Notes under the pieces: model-generated
Database searches by the model: none
The model's input: only the letters and a program-made list of their open reading frames with translations
What the model was told of the DNA's origin: nothing
Translations under genes and position numbers: made by a program
In this document: positions 20,666 through 46,894 of the stretch, in pieces
Numbering within the stretch: position 1 is the stretch's first letter
Layout: every line of letters starts with the position of its first letter
NCBI GenBank assembly: GCA_907163375.1
Contig: CAJQUW010007502.1
Span: forward strand, 279,237-343,236
DNA length: 64,000 nt
Source: Prostheceraeus crozeri
Lineage: Eukaryota > Platyhelminthes > Polycladida > Euryleptidae
Direction of reading: 5' to 3'

Positions 20666-21184
20666 CTAGACCTGAAATATAATACAAACAAATTAATGTA
20701 TTTATTCTCGATCGTGATGTCAACTTTCTCCGTCAAACAAAAGTACAGAGACAGCAGTGCATGCAAAGTTTGTAATAAATGAGGGAATGAACCGTGATAG
20801 TGAAAAAGGATTGTCTTTTCGCTCCGTGATTTAGTAGAGAAGACAAGTCTTACCTAGCCTCGAGCATCCCTAATGCAAGGTGACAAAAGTAAAATACCCT
20901 ACTAGTTTGTTTGAGAACATTGCCTATCAACTTAAAGTCAATCGTGTGTGATGCCTCCTCCAAAGCGCGTTAAAATCGAAAGTGTGCTTATATTTTTTGG
21001 AGAAAGATGGGGGATTTTCCTGCCTGGTAGAGCATCAAGTAATGCATCAGCAAATTGGGAGAAGCTGGGTCGCATGCACCCAACTTAAAGCTGCTTAAAA
21101 GTGATGTATAGTTGACAGACTTTCATTGAAAATGATTGATAATTGATACAGTAATGATCACTAAAAATAGGTTCAGGTGAGCCC

Positions 21185-21285
21185 ATGGAGCATGGGTGAG
21201 CCCGGAGTCGGATACCTAACTATGCCTAGAGTCCCATCAACCCCCGGAGTCGAAGTCCTATCAAAATGATGGGACTCCGCATCCC
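21185..21285. repeat. GGAGTCCTATCA hairpin repeat, copy 2
   Basis: CCGGAGTCGGA, then CGGAGTCGAAGTCCTATCA, then TGATGGGACTCCG. The stem AGTCCTATCA / TGATGGGACT has one mismatch. It is related to the copies near 20630 and 26040. Confidence 0.7.
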
Positions 21286-22271
21286 TGCTTTGGCCATTAC
21301 GTTGCGTCACTGGCAATGAATGTGCCTGTAGGGGGAAAACAAAGTAGAGGTGAACGATCAACTGAGAGTATGACATAAAGAGAAATAAATTGGCAGGGCA
21401 CATGGTGTATCTAGAACGAATTAATGGTCAAGTCTTTTCATCAAGCATGCATGATTGGAACTCAACAATTCGCAAAATTCAAATCAATTCAAAAAGTAAA
21501 AAAAAGTTTTTTATGAGCAAAACACTTTTGTGTTAATACGTGTTTGAGTTTGCTTTCTTTACAAAAGTTTCCGAAAACCAACTGATCATTAGCCCAGAGT
21601 TTCTTGAAAGTTTACGACGCATTGGAATATTCATTCAAAACTTTGATGCTGTTGTAATGTAAAGAGCTTTGCTTCAGTTCGCAATCGATCAATTATTTAT
21701 TTTTATTTTTCAGACGACATTGGATACATGTAAATTTGAAGTGCATCTTATTCTCTACCTTGAAATATATAATAAAGGAACTATGCAGCCACCTACTGAA
21801 ACACATCGTGAAATATCCAATTCGAAACGCTCGCAAATAATTTCTTTATGGTCAAACGCAATAAATTTAATCATATCTATTAGCATTGTGGAATGTTTGA
21901 TGTTCGTTCTGTCTCTGAATATAGTCACATTCTCACGTCAAAATTTCTGGCACTGCTCCTAATATGATGAATTTTTATACGTTGATTTTTAAGCAAGACT
22001 TTAACAGTGATGTTTTCCGATCTCAGTTGAACAGATGCACATTTCCAGCACTTTCCAATGCGCTTTCATTGCTTGAGGCACATCGATGTAACAGTTTTTC
22101 AATTTCATTTCACTTCTTTGCTACTCTGACAATTTCGACAAATGTCTAGTCTGGGGGGGGGGGAATTCACCCTGAAGCAGACGACTGAATTCGCCGACAA
22201 ACAGTAAGATTTTCAACAAATTGAATGTTTTCTTTCAAACATCGGCAGTTAAATGTACTTTTCGTGGAGTG

Positions 22272-22500
22272 GAGGTTCCCCAATTTTTGCTGATATGGTA
22301 GACTTCATTTTCTAGCGCGATATTTTTTGCTCTACATTGTAGGCCATTCTCAAGTGACTGCACTGGATTGATGAATGACAAAGCTATAAATCGTTTGTGA
22401 TTCAACAACACAGTGCAGTCGCTTGAGAATGGCCTGCAATGTAGGGCGAAAGATCTCGTGCTGGAATAAATCTTCTATCTGAGTAAACTTTGGGGAAGCC
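22272..22500. repeat. Fold-back element (MITE-like)
   Basis: Inverted arms of about 105 bp. The inner 33 bp (22332-22364 versus 22412-22444) match at all but about two positions (GGCCATTCTCAAG / CTTGAGAATGGCC). The outer parts are diverged but end in GGTTCCCCAA / TTGGGGAAGCC. A related GTGGAGGTTCCC word occurs at 17708. Confidence 0.75.
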
Positions 22501-25500
22501 TGTTCCTAACATAAAGTACACTGAGTGCCTGTTTTAGGAAGTATTATTTGCTTTAATTATTTAGGAAGCGACTTATTTACGGTTTTTCAGCATCAGTAAA
22601 TCGCAAACAGGTCGTTCTTACCAAATAAGTCAGAGCTATCATATTATTGGCTAAATCGACCTCAACAGGTCATGCAACAAGTAAACCTCCCTGTTCTTCA
22701 CAATGTGTACCTTTGAACCCGTCAAAGAAACTCAAATCTCATTATTCACCGAACTGCCGAAAACTTAAAGTAAACAAACTGCGCTTCGTAAACATGTTAT
22801 CTATTTTATCAAAGTTGACAATTTCTCTGACGTGATATAAGGTTCTCACCCTGAATTGCATGGAATTTGACTATGACTTGTCTACGGATCATAGTTTTCA
22901 TCAATGCCTTAGCTAATACGCCATCTGACCTGTACTTCCTCCTGGGGTTTGCCTTGCCTACTGTAGTGCCGGTATTTCATCGACAGTTACGGAACATATC
23001 GGAAAGACACTGAACTCCGATTCAGACGGTAGAATGAAGTTTTGAGGAAAAGGCTTGTTAATCGTTTCTAGTGAAACTCCATTCATGATCGCGGAACTAT
23101 GATCCTTGATTGCATCCTGACGAGCAGTAGGGTGTCCCCAGTATCATGATTTATCAGTTGTGCTATCCTTTTGGCTGCGTTCCTTTCTGCAGTGTTGTAG
23201 TGTCTAACCTAGCAAGGCGCTGCGGGGGTTTGCGAAACTGATTGCTTACAGAAGCGAGGTTATGACTGGAAATGAAGTTCATTATAGTATCAGCATTTGC
23301 GTTGTCACGGAGGCGGACGAAATGAACCAAATCAGACTTCCTTATAACGGCGTTTAGATCAATCAGAGTGATCGCAGTTTTCTTTCGTGCTAGAGGGTTG
23401 ATCCGTAGAAAAACATCGAAAATTCTAGAGCTTCCTCTGGGTGAACTGCAGTAGACACTTAAGCACAAAACAGATTTGCATTTCTGCTTAAGTGTCGAGT
23501 GTCTATTTTGAGTAGATGCAGCGACAAGCTTGCACAGTTAACCGCGTGTACCATGCGACTGACAAAAACGCCGACTCTATTCTCATACGATGATGAAAAT
23601 CATCCCAGCATCTAATTATAATAGAATATAATGCTTATTAATTTAAATCATTAATTGAAGTAGTCCTGATGAGGACTGATGGCGTTCTCCAATCCGCAAG
23701 TCTACAAATGGAATGCTGTTGTAAGCATTCGGGTAATCAGTTCTTAAAAGAACTCAATGGAGCTTTCTCGTGTCAACGAATTAAAATTGATCAGCTTTGG
23801 CCCAATAACAGGTAAAAATGGAAATCTTCTAGGACTTGTAATGCTACTCATCCTTACTGTTAATACACTAATACCATGGATTCCAAACACTGCCGCATGC
23901 ACGTTCAAAACAGACGCCTACTATGCTGTACCGACTGCAGATACTGGTAGTGGGAATAGAAAAGGACAATGGTCACCATCTGTTAAGGGAATAAGTGGAT
24001 ATTATAAAACAACAGGAAACCGATGGACAAAAAACAGAAAAATGGAGGTTAATCATAGAACTACAATGATACTACTGCTCTGATCACAAGTGAACTAATG
24101 CTACACACTATAACTGAGACTGCACATAGTGGATAATGGTAATAGTGGACAAATGGATCTTGGAAATGTAAAGTGGAGAATTGAGGCAAACAACAGAGCT
24201 ACAATGACACTCTACTACATCGAAAGCAATCGAAATATACACATTATACCTAAGACTACATACGGAAAATGCTATTTCTTCACTTGAATTTGTTATCGCC
24301 AGCTTCTTAATCCGCCTATAATACTTCATGGAATCAAACATTTCTTCATTTGTTCTTCATTTGTCTTCAGCTACCGATTAAGGGATTCAAAACAATACTG
24401 CAATGATATGTCTGGAAAGATATGTCAAAAAGATAAGTCAGACATCATGTAAATGCTTACGTTTCCCACATGTAAACTCATCCTGTCATTAAATTCATCC
24501 CATCAATAAATACAGTTTTGTGATTCGCACATGTAAACAAATCCTACATCAATCTGTGCATTTTTCGATTCCCACAAGTAAACAGATCCTGTTCGTCCTC
24601 GATTCCCATAAACTGCATTCTCTCTTCACCGCTCACCCCCTCCCCCTATGAATGTCTATCCGTCTCCAAGATCTTCTCGCTGAAGGCCGTCGGTGGAGAC
24701 TATCGACACATCTGGTAAGATTACGAGGCTCATGTAAAAATTTTTCGACCCGTTGAGCGAATATACCTCTTCTCTTTAAGAATATCTATCTTTAAGAACA
24801 AGTTCACTGATGTTAAAGCCGACGTCATTGTCACTCGTCACATAATGGGAAGCCATTTCGCGCAAGGCTGTAGTAACAAAGTCTTCTCCTTATACGACGT
24901 AGAGCTTTGCACTCGCGGTTGAGGGCATTGTGCGAAGGCTTATCAGTTACAATGACTGATTGCACATATAAAAAAGTCATGCGTCGAGTTATCGAGGCTG
25001 AATGACACAGTGATGATGGAGGTGAAGCAAGGGTTCCGATTATGTAAAATTGCACGTTGTTAGGTTTTAGAGATAGAAGTTGCAACTGAGATGACACTTC
25101 GTCAAGAAGACAAGACACGTCAGCATGTGAGGTCGCTAGATGTGATGGAGACGTACTACGTGAAAGCGTAAATTTCCCGTAGTTCTACATGAAAAATGAG
25201 AGGTCGGAATATCCGAGGGATGATGTAACTTATCAAAGAAATTCAGCAGAGTTATGTTTAATAGAGGTAGCTTCCACCAACACATCTTAATTCAGCTCAT
25301 GACTCATTGCCTCTATATTTTTGCTTCGTAAAGCCGCTGCTTCAAAGCATGAAGCTTCTCAGTAAGCTCCAACTGTAGTCTCTCTATTTCGAACATTTCG
25401 CTGTAGTTACGAGGGACGTTTCGCCCGAGGCTGGATTATCATTTCGAGTTTCGGAATTTTAGTCCAAATCTATATCGGGAATTCCGGTAGCGGATTCTCC

Positions 25501-26015
25501 CTCAATACCGAGAAGGAATAAACGATTGATAAAATACCTAATGCTCTTTTGCGCGAAGATGTTAAATTAACTTACTATCAATTTGCTGTGGTGGTATTTC
25601 ACTGCGGATCGACTCTAACTAATCAGCGTACAGTACATGCACCGCTGACGATGTACCGCCATCAATTTTCTTTGCCTCCTCAGCTGAGATTTCAAATGCT
25701 CTCTTTCTTTTAGCTGCCTTTTACAGCGATTGTCATTTATCTTTCATGGTGGCGATGAATCTAATTGTAGGAGTAGCATCATTTAGAGCTGTTTGACTGG
25801 AAAATTAGCAAACTATCTTAGCATTAGATGTTCCGATTGTAGAGTGCACTGCTCTGAAAAGGATGATATTTTATTGCAAATTCATTACAAATGACGGTAA
25901 CTTCGTTATACGGGAAGTCGTCAGGCTCGCGTTTTCCTTTTAACCAAACTGCATTAATGCCGCACTTTATTTGGCTTAATTTCTGGAATCTAGAGATTCG
26001 GTGTCCTAACAATTT
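22501..26015. other. Unassigned stretch
   Basis: No gene recognised. The minus frame 23163-23468 (101 codons) and the plus frame 23757-24083 (109 codons, one hydrophobic segment) are the longest, but both lack family resemblance and splice context. A small perfect hairpin (CACTTAAGCA / TGCTTAAGTG) lies at about 23457-23499. Confidence 0.5.
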
Positions 26016-26062
26016 GATTGGACTTCGACTCCGGGTTTTGATAGGATTCCGACTCCGGGAGT
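26016..26062. repeat. GGAGTCCTATCA-type repeat, copy 3 (inverted)
   Basis: Two CGACTCCGGG words flank TTTTGATAGGATTC. The reverse complement reads CGGAGTCGGAATCCTATCA, matching the repeats near 20630 and 21250. Confidence 0.65.
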
Positions 26063-27039
26063 AGGCCTAGTTACTAAGAGAGATAATAAATATTAAAAGG
26101 CATGCTTCATACGCGGTGCGTTAGTACCAACTCACCTTTTCTATTGTCTCAGTCATTGTTGCAATTTCTTTTAAGCTGCATTTGTTAATATTGAATTACA
26201 AGGTTTAAGCCAAGGTGCTAAAAGAAATATAGTTGCAAATTGATGCCATGTTGCAAATTTTCACCGTTTAGACGTCCTAATCAAGCAAATACAACGATAA
26301 AAAGGAAGACATCGAAATTCAAAAATTAGTGATTGATTATTCTCTGCATTCCTCCCTGTTCTTTATTATAGGACGCAGTCTTTTGTTCAGCACAGATTCT
26401 CGAATGCGTAAGTTGATGGCGTCAATATCTGTGTCAATCACTGTTACATCAATATCGGATTTAGTATTTACACAATTGGAGGTGTTAGTAAATAGAGGAA
26501 TGTTGTTGAGTAAGATGTTCATTGATTCGCGCATGACGGCGCTTCCTAATTAAAAGGCTTGCAGATATAGGAAGCACCATTGTATATATGGAATTTCCGT
26601 CGACTTAACTGTAAATTGTAATCGATTCTAATGCGATTCTTTTTAATCGAATTAATGGTGCCAGTATGTTGATGCACTTCACAAAGGCTCAAGCCCAAAT
26701 TTTGGGACATTCATTCTCCACGGTGCCGCAGAAATTTGTTTTTTCAATTAATGTTTTCAGATTGTATTCTTGTTTTTTAATATCGTCAAGATTTTCGGGA
26801 CGGATCAGGTTCAAAATTGCGGATTCCGGTGGTAGGCGGTAGGTGGTCTGGTCGGGTTCGGGTTTCAATTCATAGCTGTTGTTTATCTACTTTTGTCATT
26901 GCGATATGATCTCAGTCCTGTTTTTTTTTCAAAAGATGTAAATAAGATTGAACCATCTCATCTGGTCTAACTGATCAATTCTGACCAAACAGACCGTGTT
27001 CGAAACTCCACATTTGACTGATCTTGTCTCTCTCCCATC

Positions 27040-27165
27040 AGTTTCCTATTAGCAGTTGGCAGTGATGGAGCGCATCTTCAGCACATGCAATCAGCTACTC
27101 CACTCAAAGACATCATCTTACCGAAGGTTTCATTTCTGGACTGCTGATGCTGCATTGTGATGCTG
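27040..27165 (+). pseudogene. hAT transposase C-terminal relic
   Basis: One frame reads AVMERIFSTCNQLLHSKTSS, resembling the C-terminal dimerisation block of hAT transposases (xVERxFSxxGxxxxxxR). It is very short, with an in-frame stop a few codons before it and another about 23 codons after it. No ends recognised. It could be coincidence. Confidence 0.35.
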
Positions 27166-27318
27166 CATTTCAATCGGCAATTATATTTTGATGATTGTTT
27201 TTTTTTACTTGATATCACTTTTTGATCTGAAATTAACATTCGGTGATGATCCACACTAATCGGTAATTTTTTCTTTGGATCTTTGTTTATTATTTATTAT
27301 CACATATTCGGTATTATT

Positions 27319-27634
27319 TGTTGGGATACATGAGACAAAGACAGAACTGTTAGTTTACTGACTGACGATAATATACTCAATAAGCCACAGGTCACACTCA
27401 ACCTGAAATACAGATAAAGAAAGCATGAATGCACGAACACACGAATCCATGATTATAGGGTTGCATGCACAATATTAACAATCTCCCCTCTGTCCTTTTG
27501 CCTAAACTGTATCAAACCAGCATCGAAGATTTTAAAAAATCATCAAATATGTTAATCACATATAAAGATAAAAAAAATACTTCGTTAGCATACATAAGGA
27601 ACGAACTGTAAGTAACGGAAACCAAAAACGTCCA
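27319..27634 (-). repeat. Copia 3' LTR
   Basis: Begins TGTTGGGATACATGAG and ends AACGTCCA on the + strand. It pairs with 31981-32296 at about 99% identity. Confidence 0.95.
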
Positions 27635-27823
27635 TAAAAATGTATACAAAATACAGTACGCGAAATAATCTTAGAAAAGCACAAGACGTGCTATAAATAT
27701 GTAAACTGCTATAACTCAGTCACCCGGAATACGAAAGTCCCACTAGAGAAAAAAAATGCAACTCAGCATAAGAATGCACAGCAGCAAAAAATGAAATAAA
27801 TGCACTTGAGATTCGTGTCACAA

Positions 27824-28981
27824 TTAATCCTGTTTCATAAATGCAGACACAAATTTCTTCGTGTCAGCATCACGTTTTGTCAGACTATTCGCCATTTGAT
27901 CTCCAGTCGCTACCCAATCAACAGACACCTCGCCACTTTGCACCATCTCCCGAAGGACTGCAATGTCAATCCGTAGGCGGCGGTCTTGGATGGCTTTTGT
28001 CGATTGTATGGATTCAATCAAGGATGCGTTGTCTGTGTAGCATTTGATGGGTAGGTCATATCCACCGATTTCCTTGAGAATCGATTGGAAGTAGATAGCT
28101 GCTTCTGCACCATCGACCAGGGCAAGAGTCTCCGCAGCGAAAGTCGATTTCACTACTCGCCTCAGCTTCTGGGACCTCCAAGTGACTAGACACTTATCGT
28201 CATCATCAGTGAGTAAAATAACAAAACCACCTTGAGAGCCCCCGTTGTTGAGATTGCCAAACGACGCGTCCGTGTACACTGTTATGGTACAATTTTCTAT
28301 TCGCATTGACTGGAAGTTGAACTGAATTCGATATTGAGTATCTTTCATCTTTTGAACAACTTTGTTGGCTCTGACCATGTTTTCAACCGTAGGACTCTTG
28401 TAATATGTGCTGAGTTCGCATGAATCGGAAGCCACATCGGGACGAGATTGAGATGCTACCCAATTGATCGCTCCAACCGAAGATCGATATGATCTGGATT
28501 CGTTCGCTGACAATTGTCTATCACGCCTTCTGTCAGGAAGTGACACGCACTGTATTTCATCAACAAAGTCCTTTTGATCCAAATAGATGACATTTTCATG
28601 TTGCTCAATAGATAGACCGACATACCGAAAAGCTTTGGACTCAATATCATTGACAAGAATGCTTGTAGTCAATGGCTTTATGACAGATGCGACGAACTCT
28701 TGTGTGCCTCCCCAACACAGATCATCAACGTGAAGGCATATCACACCTCCGAGCTTGCCATGTAGATCTTTCCAATAGAAGAGCCCATTCTCCACTTTGC
28801 AACTCTGACATCCAAATCCAATCAATGTGGCCTTCAGTTTGAAATGCCAAGCTCTCGCTGCATCTTGTAGGCCATACACGGTTTTCTTGAGCCTCCACAA
28901 TTTTTCAGTTCCGATATCCTTTGGTGGTTTCAGCAAGACCGTTCGCTCAATTTGATCGCCTTGCAGAAAAGCAGACTTCAC
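27824..28981 (-). pseudogene. Copia reverse transcriptase / RNase H region
   Basis: Contains the copia-type blocks KSAFLQGD, VYGLQDAARAWH, the LHVDDLCWGG catalytic box, YRSSVGAINWVASQSRPD, and an RNase H-like tail (VYTDASFG, LALVDGAEAA, YTDNASL, ANSLTKRDA). It is part of a broken element. Confidence 0.9.
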
Positions 28982-29118
28982 GTCGACCGAATGGAGCTCC
29001 CACGCGTTTGCTGCTATCAGAGCCTAAGTCAGTCGTACATTTTCTCTCGAACAGGTCGGAGAATCTGAACGCTCAGCAAATCGCTCTTCGAATCCCCGCA
29101 CCAGTAATCGAGCTTTCA

Positions 29119-29667
29119 TCACTTTCTCATCGTCTTTTTTTTCTCTGTTATCACCCATCTCATTGAGAGTGCATCTTGCCCTTCATCGGCGACTTCCTCA
29201 TAGACATCGTTCCGTTCCCACATTCGCAATTCTTGTTCCTTTGCATCCATAACACTCGAGCTCCCACAACCAACAACCAGAACCTCCTCTTCGTTATGAA
29301 TTTCTCGGAGCTCAGAAGCAACAGCCAAGTCGAACCAACGAACGATGCCATCTGGCATTTTCAAATTGTAGCAATCCTTGTTGTGTCCTGTGGCTTTTCC
29401 TGCTCGACCGACGACTTCTGCAATGATAGGATCGGATGAGTCTGGGTGCTTGAATTGGATGCGCTGTCCTCTTTTCAGATTCTTGATGTCAATCCAGTCT
29501 GCCGGAAGCTCTTCAGACGTTTGTGCCCGCTCCGAAGGGTCTTCAACATTTGCAACAGATGTTTCTTCTGCATCCTTAATCCTCTGCTCTGGATCCTGTA
29601 AGGATCCTTGAGCATTTTCAATTTCTGTCGAACATTTCCTTTCATTTTCCGACATGCTTTTCTGCAC
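29119..29667 (-). pseudogene. Copia linker region between integrase and reverse transcriptase
   Basis: An acidic Glu/Ser-rich stretch followed by a small beta-rich block (LKRGQRIQFKHPDSSDPIIA) and then the start of the reverse-transcriptase lead-in (ALSMRWVITEKK). Position and wording fit the pol linker. Part of a broken element. Confidence 0.6.
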
Positions 29668-29781
29668 TGTTGAACAGTCAGTCGATTTCCGAACACGAGA
29701 TGCGTGGACCCGAATGATCTGTCCTCCGTGTTTGATTACTACTTGAGAGCCTTCACAGCCGATAACCCTTCCTAGTCCATG

Positions 29782-30543
29782 TCATTCTACTCTGTCTTTT
29801 CTCTTGTAATACACCCAATCTCCCGCTTCAACATGTTCGTCCTCATATGCATTGCGCCTTAATACACGTCGAATTCGTTCAGACGATTCGTTTTCGATGA
29901 AACTCCTCCTCGCTTCGTTCATTGCATTCAGATTTCGAGCCACTATTTCACAACTTGATTTTCCTTCCATAGCCGGAACATCATTGTTGTAATTGTTAGG
30001 AAACATTGGGTTTCTACCAAGGACAAGCTGGTTTGGAGAGAATCCATTATGATTGTCCAAGGAATTTCTCGCTGCTATGGCCCACGACACCGCAATTTCG
30101 TGACTGCAGCCAACATCAGCTGATATTCTTCTCGCTTTATCTGCCAGGATCGAATTGTGTCGTTCAACAATGCCGTTGCTCCAAGGACTTTCGGCTGATG
30201 TTGTCATCATACGGATATTGCAGTTTTCTGCCATACTTGTGAAATGAACATTCACGAATTCGCCGCCATTGTATGTTAGAAATCGTTGTGGACAACCAAA
30301 AATACTGATCCATTTCGAGAAAATGCCTTCAATTATCTTTTCCGGCGTCTTGTTACTCACGACAGTCGCAGCACTGTATCGTGTAGCCAGATCCACCATG
30401 TGAAGCACGATAGTTCCATCAACTTGTTTTAGGTCCATACCCACGGTCTCATTGAATTCCGAAGCCATCGGTAGTCCTACGGATGGACGAGGATGAGGCT
30501 TCTTGAATCTCTTGCAAATTTCGCACGCTTGTTCGACTTTCAA
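29782..30543 (-). pseudogene. Copia integrase region
   Basis: A zinc-finger remnant (CEICKRFKK) is followed by the DDE core: GMDLKQVDG, TYNGGEFVN and NGIVERHNSIL. LDNHNGFSPNQLVLGRNP is a typical copia integrase block. Part of a broken element. Confidence 0.9.
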
Positions 30544-30598
30544 GAGTTCTGAATCAATAGCATCACTGAGTTCCAGCTTTCTTCATCAATGCAATGAT

Positions 30599-31438
30599 CT
30601 ATCTCGCACTCGCGTGAGCAAATTGACGATGAAGCTTGCTTGCTATACGATCTGCGGATTCATCTGCTGTCGTAAGATGCACCTCACTCGCACTTGGGCC
30701 AAGAGTAATGCAGTAATGTCCAGAAGAATTGACATGAGGAAACACCTCCTTTCCTAGCATTTGAATTCTGTCAGTTTCAAAATCAATCTTTGTTTTGGCA
30801 CGTTTCATCGCAAGCTTACTAAGAAGAAGAGGTATGTTGTCCTTGACGACGTCACATTGAATAACAACTTTGGTGGACGCTGTTGAGCATGGCAAAGCAA
30901 CCTGCTTCAAAGATGAACTGATCTTTCCTCCTCCAAACTTGAATTTCCTCGTAGAGGTCGATTCCTTGACATTGTCTTTTGCAACATCAATAAAGCAATC
31001 GTACCATTCCTTTCCACAAACAGAACTTGTGCATCCAGAATCGAGAATAGCAGTACCAAAACAATCATTTTCTAGTGTCGATTCCTCATTGGCGAACAGT
31101 GTCACATGAACTACTTCATCTTTCTCCGCACTGACTGTTTTGTGAGACCACTTCGCCACCCAATGGTACTTCGAGTCGCAGATGGCGCATCTGGAAACTT
31201 TTCCCCATCTGTCCTTTGGATTTAATTTTGGTCCACCTTCACTTACTTCAGCAGTTTTCCAATGAGGCTTCTCTTCGCGTTTGGAGCTTCCAAACCGAGA
31301 CTTCATTGAAGCATTATTGCGCCAATTATTTCTCTCGCTTTGTGAATACAGCGTAGACTCAGGAGACTGGACATTCGCTTCTGTCGACGGCTTTGTGGTG
31401 CATTCCAAGGCCTCAGCAGTAACTGTGATACCGCTCAC
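30599..31438 (-). pseudogene. Copia gag end and aspartic protease region
   Basis: A zinc-knuckle-like stretch (CAICDSKYHW) precedes the protease box AILDSGCTSSVCG. The tail includes the pre-integrase HRQFAHAS block. Part of a broken element. Confidence 0.8.
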
Positions 31439-31461
31439 ATTGGATTTGGCTGTTTGTCCAG

Positions 31462-31962
31462 TTATTTTTTCAAGATACTTCTCATATCTTTGAATGTCAA
31501 CGCCTCCACAGTCGCACGAGCCAGCTTTTCCTCGGCGTCGGTTAGGGATGCGCTCTTGAGCAATCTATATGCTAGCACACCTTCCGGTAAAAGCATTCCA
31601 TGTTTCTTAACTTTCTCATAAAGTCGATCGAATTCAAAAAGATAATCATCTAATGACATGCCAGGAGATCGCGAATACTTCTCAAAGCGCTCATAGGCTT
31701 CAAATGCCAATTGCTCCGAATCTTGTAAAAACAAACTGTCAAGCTTCGCCATCACGGCATCAGCACCCTTATCTGTAGTGATGTCACTGGTGTCCATCTC
31801 GAGACATAGCTCCCGTGTTTTTCCTTGAAGCGATAACAGAATGGCAGGTCCTTGCTTCTTTGCGGGAAGAGGAGTTACCAATTGCCAAACCACAATTTCC
31901 TTTTTCCATTCTTCATACGACGACTCTTCTCTCATAGGCGGCGGTGGAACATTTGAACTCAT
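31462..31962 (-). pseudogene. Copia gag region
   Basis: Begins at an ATG a few bases from the primer-binding site. It has the gag-type blocks SYEEWKKEIVVWQLVTPL and SLDDYLFEFDRLYEKVKKHG (UBN2-like gag domain). Part of a broken element. Confidence 0.85.
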
Positions 31963-31980
31963 GTTTGCTCTGCTACCAAT

Positions 31981-32296
31981 TGTTGGGGTACATGAGACAA
32001 AGACAGAACTGTTAGTTTACTGACTGACGATGATATACTCAATAAGCCACAGGTCACACTCAACCTGAAATACAGATAAAGAAAGCATGAATGCACGAAC
32101 ACACGAATCCATGATTATAGGGTTGCATGCACAATATTAACAATCTCCCCTCTGTCCTTTTGCCTAAACTGTATCAAACCAGCATCGAAGATTTAAAAAA
32201 ATCATCAAATATGTTAATCACATATAAAGATAAAAAAAATACTTCGTTAGCATACATAAGGAACGAACTGTAAGTAACGGAAACCAAAAACGTCCA
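31981..32296 (-). repeat. Copia 5' LTR
   Basis: About 99% identical to 27319-27634. The primer-binding site lies just inside it, at 31968-31980. Confidence 0.95.
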
Positions 32297-33097
32297 TCCA
32301 ATTGACTATCATTTTTGAATTTTCAATCGGCAACCTGTGCTTCCTTTTATCGTAGTTTTTCATAGACCATAAGCTTCTCATTTATTGTGTAACTATCGTC
32401 TTGTTCAGAATATGTCAACGATTTCTCTGGCAAGTTGGCATGAACCGTGTCAATCCATCTGATATCAAAGCACATCCATGTAAGTTTTGTTTATGTGATT
32501 CAACAAAGCAGTGTAGATAATTGACTAAGCGATCTCTCGTTTCAAGGCAAACATTTACCAGAAATATTGAAATTTAAGTTCCCTCCTTTTCAAAGAATTA
32601 GATTTTTGAAAACATCTTGTAAGATGCAAGTACATACTTTTGTATCTACATGTATTTACGCTGTAGTAATTAATAATACCATTTCTTATTACTTAATTGG
32701 TAAATAGGTGGCATTCTTCAAACTTAGCATCTTTTACACCAAGAATATTCCTAATTTTTCTTTGTGGAAAATTCGTGTGCATTAACGACTTACAGAATAT
32801 TGCAGAAAATGCGAGGTTTTGATGTAAGAGATCCCTGCCTCGCAAATGTATCTGAAGGCTTTCGGGTGTCGTTTATTTGTTTCTCATAATTATAAAGATA
32901 TTCAAATAGAAGATCGCATCCGTCAATTGGCTGAAGAACTTTAGATTTTATTAAAATCATTATTCCTCACTGTTTTTGTTCGAAAGACGTTTCTTAATCT
33001 GTCATATCTAATGACGCAGATTCTTGAATCTTTTCGCATTTTCATCGAAGTTATTGACCAGAAAAATGTCATGCACCTGTATTTGTATATTGCAGAT
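32297..33097 (+). other. Upstream region of PSMD14
   Basis: A splice acceptor (TTGTATATTGCAG) ends at 33095, two bases before the start codon, so the 5' UTR is spliced and at least one noncoding exon and the promoter lie upstream. I cannot place that exon. Nothing else is recognisable in these 800 bp. Confidence 0.6.

Positions 33098-46894
<13,797 letters not shown>

Larger units (their letters stand above)
20091..22271. other. Unassigned stretch with GGAGTC hairpin repeats
   Basis: No gene recognised. GGAGTCC/TATCA-type hairpin clusters lie at 20590-20665 and 21185-21285. The open frames at 20430-20682 and 21669-22149 show no family resemblance. Confidence 0.5.
27319..32296 (-). mobile_element. 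Copia (Ty1/copia) LTR retrotransposon, recently inserted but broken
   Basis: The two LTRs (27319-27634 and 31981-32296, 316 bp each, TG...CA on the element strand) differ at about three positions, roughly 1%, so the insertion is young. A primer-binding site like those copied from initiator Met tRNA (TTGGTAGCAGAGC on the minus strand) abuts the right, that is 5', LTR. The order gag, protease, integrase, reverse transcriptase, RNase H is copia-type. The coding part is broken, with about three or four breaks. No matching 5-bp duplication is visible at the flanks (TTATT and TCCAA). It ends about 800 bp upstream of the PSMD14 start codon. Confidence 0.95.

Noticed and set aside
23657-23720. CTGATGA word near 23667, considered as a hammerhead ribozyme core
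   Set aside because: The required GAAA partner and stems are not found in the following bases.
23757-24083. 108-residue + strand frame with a hydrophobic segment, considered as a small secreted or membrane protein
   Set aside because: No family resemblance, no splice or promoter context, and the downstream part is low-complexity polar sequence.
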